Below are positions 58,183 through 64,000 of a stretch of DNA of 64,000 nt, one piece after another. Under the pieces are notes generated by a model. It was given only the letters and a program-made list of their open reading frames with translations, had not been told where the DNA came from and made no database searches. Origin of the DNA: Synechococcus sp. WH 8016 (GTDB taxonomy: Bacteria; Cyanobacteriota; Cyanobacteriia; PCC-6307; Cyanobiaceae); the NCBI RefSeq assembly GCF_000230675.1, contig NZ_AGIK01000001.1:868001-932000 (forward strand). Direction: 5' to 3'. Numbering within the stretch: position 1 is the first letter of the stretch; each line of letters starts with the position of its first letter. The position numbers were made by a program, and so were the translations under genes.

Positions 58183-59256
58183 ATGCAGGCAACCACCTAC
58201 CTGGCCGGGGATCTCGGTGGCACCAAAACGCTCTTAGCGATCTACAGCGATCAAAACGGCAAGCTGAAACAAGAGCATGTCCAGCGTTACGTGTCGGCAG
58301 AATGGACGTCTCTCGAATCGATGCTCAAGCACTTCCTGCAAACGAGCCCAGACACCAACGGCACGCCTCAAACCAGTTGCTTTGCCGTCGCAGGTCCGGT
58401 TAAAAACCGCGCTGCTGAACTCACCAATTTGGGGTGGAGCATCAGCCAGGAGTCGTTGCAACAATCGGCGGGTTTGGAGCGAGTTGAGCTCGTCAACGAT
58501 TTCGCCGTTCTGATCTACGGCCTGCCGCATTTCAGCGACAGTCAGCAGATCACGCTTCAAGCCGGATCAGGATTGGATTCAGAAGGCAGCCAAGCCGAGC
58601 GAGGTCCCGTCGCCATTCTTGGAGCGGGAACAGGCTTGGGGATGGCTCGGGGACTTCCGAGCAAGACAGGCTTGATTGCGTTACCCAGCGAGGGGGGACA
58701 CAGAGAGTTCGCTCCCCGTTGCAACGATGAATGGGCCCTTGTGCAATGGCTCAAGCGCGATCTCTCCCTCGAGCGAATCTCCGTGGAGAGAGTTGTCAGC
58801 GGAACCGGTTTGGGCCATGTCATGAACTGGATGCTCCAGCAGGCTGAGAACGCAACGCACCCGCTTCAAGAGAAAGCCAAGGCGTGGAGATACAACACAC
58901 CAGACCAACCCGGCTATCACGATCTCCCCGCTTCCACATGCCAATACGCCCAAGCCGGCGACAGCATCGCGAACGCGGCGATGACGCTATGGCTCAGTGC
59001 CTACGGAGCAGCGGCCGGGGACCTGGCGCTCCAAGAATTGTGCACGGGTGGGCTCTGGATCGGTGGGGGCACAGCCGAAAAAAACCAAGCTGGTTTGAAG
59101 TCCATTCATTTCTTAAATTCCCTGCGCCAGAAAGGGCGGTTTAAGCCGTTTTTGGAAGGTTTGACAGTGCGTGCTGTCATTGATCCTGGCGCTGGTCTGT
59201 TTAGTGCTGCCTGCAGAGCACGAGAACTGGCTGAGTCGAGTGGGACACTGACTTGA
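58183..59256 (+). CDS. glk: Glucokinase
   Basis: 357 residues of the glucokinase family. N-terminal phosphate motif LAGDLGGTKTLLAIYS; then FAVAGPVKNRAAELTNLGWS, catalytic region RVELVNDFAVLIYGLP with Asp, GAGTGLGMARGLPSKTGL, and LPSEGGHREFAPRCNDE. It phosphorylates glucose at C6 with ATP. The stop overlaps the possible thrB start (TTGA). The length is close to that of other cyanobacterial glucokinases. Confidence 0.93.
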   Translation: MQATTYLAGDLGGTKTLLAIYSDQNGKLKQEHVQRYVSAEWTSLESMLKHFLQTSPDTNGTPQTSCFAVAGPVKNRAAELTNLGWSISQESLQQSAGLERVELVNDFAVLIYGLPHFSDSQQITLQAGSGLDSEGSQAERGPVAILGAGTGLGMARGLPSKTGLIALPSEGGHREFAPRCNDEWALVQWLKRDLSLERISVERVVSGTGLGHVMNWMLQQAENATHPLQEKAKAWRYNTPDQPGYHDLPASTCQYAQAGDSIANAAMTLWLSAYGAAAGDLALQELCTGGLWIGGGTAEKNQAGLKSIHFLNSLRQKGRFKPFLEGLTVRAVIDPGAGLFSAACRARELAESSGTLT

Positions 59257-60218
59257 GTGGAAACGCAGGGATGGCGCAGCCGCGTATCGGCCAAACAGTG
59301 GTGGTGGACGTTCCCGCTACCACCGCCAACATTGGCCCAGGATTCGACTGTCTAGGCGCTGCTCTGGATCTCAACAACCGTTTCACCATGCGCCGCATTG
59401 ATGGCGATGGAGAGCGATTTGAACTGATTATCGAGGGACAGGAGGGGTCTCATCTACGGGGAGGACCAGACAACCTCGTGTATCGAGCCGCTCAGCGGGT
59501 CTGGAAAGCAGCCGGCCAGGAGCCCATCGCCATTGAGGCTCGCGTGCGTTTAGCCGTTCCTCCAGCCAGGGGGCTAGGCAGCAGCGCCACAGCCATCGTG
59601 GCGGGACTTGTGGGTGCCAATGCCTTGGTTGGAGAACCTCTCAGTCGAGAAAAACTGCTGGAGCTCGCCATTGATATCGAAGGACACCCAGACAACGTTG
59701 TGCCTTCGCTTCTGGGAGGACTGTGCATGACAGCCAAGGCTGCGTCTCAACGCTGGCGCGTGGTGCGTTGCGAATGGATGCACAGCATCAAGGCAGTCGT
59801 TGCGATCCCCGCCATTCGTCTCAGCACCAGCGAAGCGAGACGGGCCATGCCCAAATCGGTCCCCATCGGAGATGCAGTGGTCAACCTTGGTGCCCTCACC
59901 CTGCTGCTGCAAGGTCTAAGGACCGGAAACGGCGATTTGATCTCAGACGGAATGCATGATCGGTTGCATGAGCCCTATCGCTGGAGGCTCATCAAAGGCG
60001 GGCAGGAAGTCAAAGAAGCTGCCATAGCAGCTGGAGCCTGGGGATGTGCCATCAGCGGCGCAGGGCCAAGCATCTTGGCGCTGTGCGCAGAAGAGAGAGG
60101 ACCAGCCGTGAGTCATGCCATGGTGAAGGCTTGGGAAGCGGCGGGCGTCGCTAGTCGCGCTCCACTGCTTAACCTTCAAACGGCTGGGAGCCACTGGCAG
60201 CCCAAAGAGGCTGGGTAA
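59253..60218 (+). CDS. thrB: Homoserine kinase
   Basis: 321 residues of the GHMP family. The N-terminus reads [20 protein letters not shown]; the ATP loop is [20 protein letters not shown] (PxxRGLGSSA) and the C-terminal motif is [17 protein letters not shown]. It phosphorylates homoserine in threonine and methionine synthesis. The TTG at 59253 overlaps the glk stop; the ATG at 59271 ([14 protein letters not shown]) is the other candidate and looks at least as good. Confidence 0.95.
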   Translation: MSGNAGMAQPRIGQTVVVDVPATTANIGPGFDCLGAALDLNNRFTMRRIDGDGERFELIIEGQEGSHLRGGPDNLVYRAAQRVWKAAGQEPIAIEARVRLAVPPARGLGSSATAIVAGLVGANALVGEPLSREKLLELAIDIEGHPDNVVPSLLGGLCMTAKAASQRWRVVRCEWMHSIKAVVAIPAIRLSTSEARRAMPKSVPIGDAVVNLGALTLLLQGLRTGNGDLISDGMHDRLHEPYRWRLIKGGQEVKEAAIAAGAWGCAISGAGPSILALCAEERGPAVSHAMVKAWEAAGVASRAPLLNLQTAGSHWQPKEAG

Positions 60219-60230
60219 AATTACTCAGCA

Positions 60231-60245
60231 CAGCCCCTGGGGCTG
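60231..60245 (+). repeat. Short palindrome between thrB and ndhD
   Basis: CAGCCCC-T-GGGGCTG, 7-bp arms, 13 bases after the thrB stop and 30 before the ndhD start. It has no U-tract; a role as weak terminator or leader hairpin is possible. Confidence 0.35.
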
Positions 60246-60274
60246 ATAAGTTCAATCACAATCTTGCGAATGCC

Positions 60275-61846
60275 ATGGACGCCAATTTGCCGCTGACGGC
60301 TGCGTCCCAGGCAGCGTTCCCCTGGCTCTCACTCATCGTTTTGCTTCCTGCAGCGATGGCTCTCTTGATGCCATTGCTTCCAGGAGACGACTCGCAGCAA
60401 TCTCCTTTGCCGCGAAATCTGGCCATCGGCGTCCTCCTCGTCGATCTCGTCCTAATGCTGGTGGTCTTTAGCCGCCATTTCGACCCCAGCGATAGCAGTC
60501 TCCAACTCGTGGAACGCGTGAGCTGGGTTCCATCGATCGGTTTGGAATGGTCCCTCGGAGCCGATGGACTTTCAGCGCCACTTGTGGTGCTCAGCGGACT
60601 TGTCACGCTTTTATCCGTAGCCGCCAGCTGGAACGTTCAACACAAGACCAAGTTGTACTTCGGTCTTTTGCTCGTCCAAGCCTCAGCCCAAGGACTGGTC
60701 TTCCTCTCGCAGGATTTCCTGCTGTTCTTCCTCGCTTGGGAGCTGGAACTCGTCCCTGTGTATCTCCTGATTGCGATCTGGGGAGGAAGCAATCGTCAAT
60801 ATGCAGCCACAAAATTCATCCTCTACACCGCTGTCGCGTCCCTGCTGATCCTGATAAGCGGTCTTGCCCTGGCCCTCTCCGGAGACACGTTCACGCTCAA
60901 CCTGTCTGAACTTGCTGCGCGTTCCCCTGGTGGAACATTCGGACTGCTCTGTTACCTCGGATTCTTGATTGGCTTCGGGGTGAAGTTACCGATGTTTCCT
61001 CTTCACACCTGGCTCCCTGACGCCCACGGAGAAGCCAATGCTCCTGTATCGATGCTGCTCGCTGGTGTGTTGTTGAAAATGGGCGGATATGCCCTGTTGC
61101 GCTTCAACGTTCAAATGCTTCCGGAAGCGCATCTTGTTCTTGCGCCAGCACTCATCGTTCTCGGCATCGTCAACATCATTTATGGAGCGTTGAACGCCTT
61201 CGCTCAAGACAATGTCAAACGGCGCATCGCCTGCAGCTCCGTTAGCCATATGGGCTTTGTGCTGCTTGGAATCGGTGCCGTGGATGCCCTCGGTCTGAGT
61301 GGTGCCATGCTCCAAATGATCAGTCACGGACTGATTGCAGCGGCCATGTTCTTCGTGACCGGCTGTTTTTACGAACGCACCAAAACCCTGTCTATCCCCA
61401 ACATGGGCGGACTTGCCAAGGTGCTGCCAATCACCTTTGCCTTTTTTCTCGCCAGCTCCCTGGCATCCCTTGCCCTTCCAGGCATGAGCGGATTCATCAG
61501 TGAAATCACCATCTTCTTGGGCGTCACCAATCAGGAAAATTTCACCACCTTGTTCCGCGTCACCACCGTGGCCATTGCAGCGATTGGTCTGGTGCTCACC
61601 CCGATGTATCTGCTCTCCATGTGCAGGCGCGTGTTCTTCGGGCCACGAATCCCAGCTTTGGCCTTCATCGATGACATGCGGCCTAGAGAACTGGTAATCG
61701 GGCTCACCCTGATGGTTCCCACATTGGTGATTGGCGTTTGGCCCCGTATCGCCATGGATTTCTACGAAGCAGCCACCGATGCTCTCGCCAGTGATCTCGG
61801 CACTCATAGCCTGATTGCACTCACGACCCTGCTGCCGGCGGGCTGA
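60275..61846 (+). CDS. ndhD: NAD(P)H-quinone oxidoreductase chain 4
   Basis: 523 residues, about 14 membrane helices. Conserved blocks of the antiporter-like subunit: [20 protein letters not shown] (Glu in helix 5), [38 protein letters not shown] (Lys), [20 protein letters not shown] and [20 protein letters not shown]. It is part of the photosynthetic complex I that takes electrons from ferredoxin and pumps protons. Which ndhD paralogue this is cannot be told here. The next gene starts 6 bases after its stop. Confidence 0.95.
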   Translation: MDANLPLTAASQAAFPWLSLIVLLPAAMALLMPLLPGDDSQQSPLPRNLAIGVLLVDLVLMLVVFSRHFDPSDSSLQLVERVSWVPSIGLEWSLGADGLSAPLVVLSGLVTLLSVAASWNVQHKTKLYFGLLLVQASAQGLVFLSQDFLLFFLAWELELVPVYLLIAIWGGSNRQYAATKFILYTAVASLLILISGLALALSGDTFTLNLSELAARSPGGTFGLLCYLGFLIGFGVKLPMFPLHTWLPDAHGEANAPVSMLLAGVLLKMGGYALLRFNVQMLPEAHLVLAPALIVLGIVNIIYGALNAFAQDNVKRRIACSSVSHMGFVLLGIGAVDALGLSGAMLQMISHGLIAAAMFFVTGCFYERTKTLSIPNMGGLAKVLPITFAFFLASSLASLALPGMSGFISEITIFLGVTNQENFTTLFRVTTVAIAAIGLVLTPMYLLSMCRRVFFGPRIPALAFIDDMRPRELVIGLTLMVPTLVIGVWPRIAMDFYEAATDALASDLGTHSLIALTTLLPAG

Positions 61847-61851
61847 CAGCG

Positions 61852-63969
61852 ATGACCAAACCAGAACTCTTGCGCGGACATGGCTTACCGCGCTTCGAGG
61901 CCATCGATGCATCCCAGGTAAAAGCGCATATCCCAGCCCTGATCCAGGAATTGGAAGATCAGCTGAGCATGCTGGAATCCACTCTTCAGCAACGCTTGTC
62001 TGACAACACACCGCTGAGCTGGGATGAGGTGATGACACCCCTTCACCTGCTTGGGGAACGCTTGCGCTGGAGCTGGGGGGTGGTGAGCCATCTCAACGGC
62101 GTCTGCAACAGTCCTGAGCTGCGCGAAGCCCATGCGGCGCAGCAACCCGATGTCGTGCGTTTCAGCAACCGCGCTGGGCAGAGCCAAGTCATCCACCAAG
62201 CACTGGAAAGGCTTCAACAGAACCCCAGTCATCCGTTGGACTCCACCCAAACCCGGATCCTTGATGCCGAGCTGCTGTCGATGCGCCATCGAGGAGTGGG
62301 TTTGAACGGAGCTGCCCAAAAGTCCTTCAATGAAGCCAGCGAACAACTCGCATCCCTGTCCACCCGATTCAGCAATCACGTTCTCGATGCCACCCAAGGC
62401 TGGACCCTTTTGGTGCATGACGCTGACCAACTCAAGGGCATACCAGAACGGGCCCTGCAAGCTTTGGCGGCTGCCGCCAAAGCTGCTGGAGATCAACATC
62501 GCGATGGACAAGAGCCCACAGCCTTGGAAGGGCCTTGGCGTCTGGGCCTCGATATGCCCCGATACCTCCCCGTACTGACCCATGCCGACAACCGCCATCT
62601 GAGAGAAACGGTTTACAGGGCTCAGGTGAGTCGGGCGAGCTCTGGAGAACTCGACAACACTCCTCTCATCGAGGAAATCCTGGACCTGAGGTCCCATCAA
62701 GCAGCACGGCTGGGCTATCAAAACTGGGCTGAGAAAAGCCTGGCTTCAAAAATGGCTGACAACGTCGAAGCCGTTGAAAGGCTTCTCGAAGAACTTCGCG
62801 TTGCCGCCCTGCCCGTCGCGGAACGAGAGATTGAAGAATTGAGGGACTGTGCCCGTCGTCATGGCGCAACAGAAGCTGATGCTTTCAGCGCCTGGGATGT
62901 GAGCTACTGGGCAGAGAAACTTCGTCAAGAGCGATTCAATCTCAATCAAGAAGCGTTGCGTCCATGGTTCCCACTGCCACAAGTGCTCGATGGCCTGTTC
63001 CATCTTTGCGAACGTTTGTTCTCCATCCAGATTGAAGCTGCTGATGGCGAAGCACCGATCTGGCATCAGGATGTGCGCTTTTTCCGAGTGAGCGATCAAG
63101 AGGGGAAGCCACTCGCAGCCTTTTATCTCGATCCCTTCAGCAGACCCGCCAGCAAACGAGGTGGAGCCTGGATGGATGAATGTCTGAACCGGTCTCGCAA
63201 TTCTGAAGGTGAGATCACCCACCCTGTGGCCTATCTGATTTGCAATCAGACCCCTCCCGCCGGAGACATTCCAAGCCTGATGAGTTTTGAAGAGGTAGAG
63301 ACCCTCTTCCATGAGTTTGGCCACGGCCTTCAACACATGCTCACCACGGTGGAACATCCCCAAGCCGCAGGCATCAACAATGTGGAATGGGACGCGGTGG
63401 AACTACCCAGTCAGTTCATGGAGAACTGGTGCCTTGATCGCCAAACCTTGATGGGAATGGCCCGTCATTGGAAAACAGGGGAGCCATTGCCTGAAGAGGA
63501 CTACAACAAACTGCGCAACAGCCGCACCTTCATGCAGGGATGCGGAACGCTCCGCCAGGTTCATTTCGCCTTGACTGATCTACGTCTTCACAGCGTTTGG
63601 AGCCCCGAGCTTGGTCAATCCCCGGATGCCTTCAGACGGTCGATCGCAGAGACCACAACCGTGTTGCCACCGATTCCGGAAGACCGATTCCTTTGCGCCT
63701 TTGGCCATATTTTTGCTGGTGGTTACTCCGCTGGTTACTACTCCTACAAGTGGGCAGAGGTCTTAAGTGCCGATGCTTTTGCCGCTTTTGAGGAAGTGGG
63801 ACTCGATCAGGAAGAGGACATCCAAGCCACCGGTCAACGCTTCCGAAACACGGTTTTGAGCCTCGGTGGCAGTCAAAGACCAGCGGATGTCTACAAGTCT
63901 TTCAGGGGGCGAACAGCCAGCACTGAGGCATTAATTCGCCACTCCGGCTTGGCAGTAGCAGGTCGTTGA
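61852..63969 (+). CDS. prlC: M3-family oligopeptidase A (thimet-like)
   Basis: 705 residues, helical, zinc metallopeptidase of family M3A. Zinc motif VETLFHEFGHGLQHMLTTVE (HExxH, Glu as base), with the third ligand expected in NNVEWDAVELPSQFMENWCL. The C-terminal cap includes GHIFAGGYSAGYYSYKWAEV. Oligopeptidase A degrades small peptides such as cleaved signal peptides. Complete; the stop lies 31 bases before the window end. ATG start, 6 bases after ndhD. Confidence 0.93.
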   Translation: MTKPELLRGHGLPRFEAIDASQVKAHIPALIQELEDQLSMLESTLQQRLSDNTPLSWDEVMTPLHLLGERLRWSWGVVSHLNGVCNSPELREAHAAQQPDVVRFSNRAGQSQVIHQALERLQQNPSHPLDSTQTRILDAELLSMRHRGVGLNGAAQKSFNEASEQLASLSTRFSNHVLDATQGWTLLVHDADQLKGIPERALQALAAAAKAAGDQHRDGQEPTALEGPWRLGLDMPRYLPVLTHADNRHLRETVYRAQVSRASSGELDNTPLIEEILDLRSHQAARLGYQNWAEKSLASKMADNVEAVERLLEELRVAALPVAEREIEELRDCARRHGATEADAFSAWDVSYWAEKLRQERFNLNQEALRPWFPLPQVLDGLFHLCERLFSIQIEAADGEAPIWHQDVRFFRVSDQEGKPLAAFYLDPFSRPASKRGGAWMDECLNRSRNSEGEITHPVAYLICNQTPPAGDIPSLMSFEEVETLFHEFGHGLQHMLTTVEHPQAAGINNVEWDAVELPSQFMENWCLDRQTLMGMARHWKTGEPLPEEDYNKLRNSRTFMQGCGTLRQVHFALTDLRLHSVWSPELGQSPDAFRRSIAETTTVLPPIPEDRFLCAFGHIFAGGYSAGYYSYKWAEVLSADAFAAFEEVGLDQEEDIQATGQRFRNTVLSLGGSQRPADVYKSFRGRTASTEALIRHSGLAVAGR

Positions 63970-64000
63970 GCTTGCAGGCATGGAGCATGACCTGCTTGCG

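Noticed and set aside
1-64000. CRISPR arrays, tRNA, rRNA, transposases, integrases, phage genes
   Set aside because: I looked for spaced direct repeats, cloverleaf-like segments and mobile-element motifs and found none that I could support.

Overview
The window looks like a chromosomal segment of a marine picocyanobacterium, most likely a coastal-type Synechococcus; the strain is not identified. Evidence seen: photosystem II D1 (psbA), orange carotenoid protein with its ketolase and recovery protein, two high-light-inducible proteins, NdhD, a cyAbrB-type regulator, and many short proteins of picocyanobacterial type (DUF1651, DUF1830, DUF2605, DUF4278, DUF1824). Gene density is high from about 11 kb onwards and clearly lower before that. 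I found no tRNA, rRNA, transposase, integrase or CRISPR array.

Layout. 0-8.5 kb is a loose, AT-richer region of short genes (about 35-130 residues) separated by 200-450 base gaps, with a cyAbrB regulator, a DUF427 protein and a Nif11-domain protein. 8.5-13 kb holds a GH57 glycoside hydrolase, a DCC/DUF393 protein with no ordinary start codon, a small lipoprotein and a prohibitin-like protein. 13-16 kb is the photoprotection cluster: SDR dehydrogenase, then ocp-crtW-frp on one strand. 16-28 kb carries a TSUP exporter, SRAP peptidase, GNAT, DoxX, an Hlip, a J-domain protein, a GST, a PPOX flavoprotein and a peroxiredoxin-like protein, mixed with microproteins. 28-40 kb holds an alcohol dehydrogenase, a PAO-type Rieske oxygenase with a cupin, a renalase-like flavoprotein, a bestrophin gene broken by one amber codon, an aldehyde dehydrogenase, an NAD-binding protein, a lipoprotein and a methyltransferase. 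40-50 kb holds a carotene-isomerase-like flavoprotein, SIMPL and rhomboid proteins, endonuclease III, a second Hlip, a PfkB kinase, katG and psbA, the last two convergent on one terminator. 50-64 kb is housekeeping: CDF transporter, trpS, a GH104-like muramidase, thrS, glk, thrB, ndhD and an M3 oligopeptidase (prlC-type).

Common themes are protection from excess light and oxidants (OCP system, Hlips, the Glu130 form of D1, KatG, GST, peroxiredoxin-like protein) and a large number of microproteins. About fifteen plausible genes of 29-58 residues were read directly from the bases; several have clear signatures (lipobox, membrane helix, operon spacing). The most unusual signals are the amber-interrupted bestrophin, the DCC protein without a canonical start, an 18-base perfect palindrome in a divergent promoter, structured leaders before ocp and the DUF4278 gene, and a long inverted repeat upstream of psbA. 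No single large undescribed system stands out.
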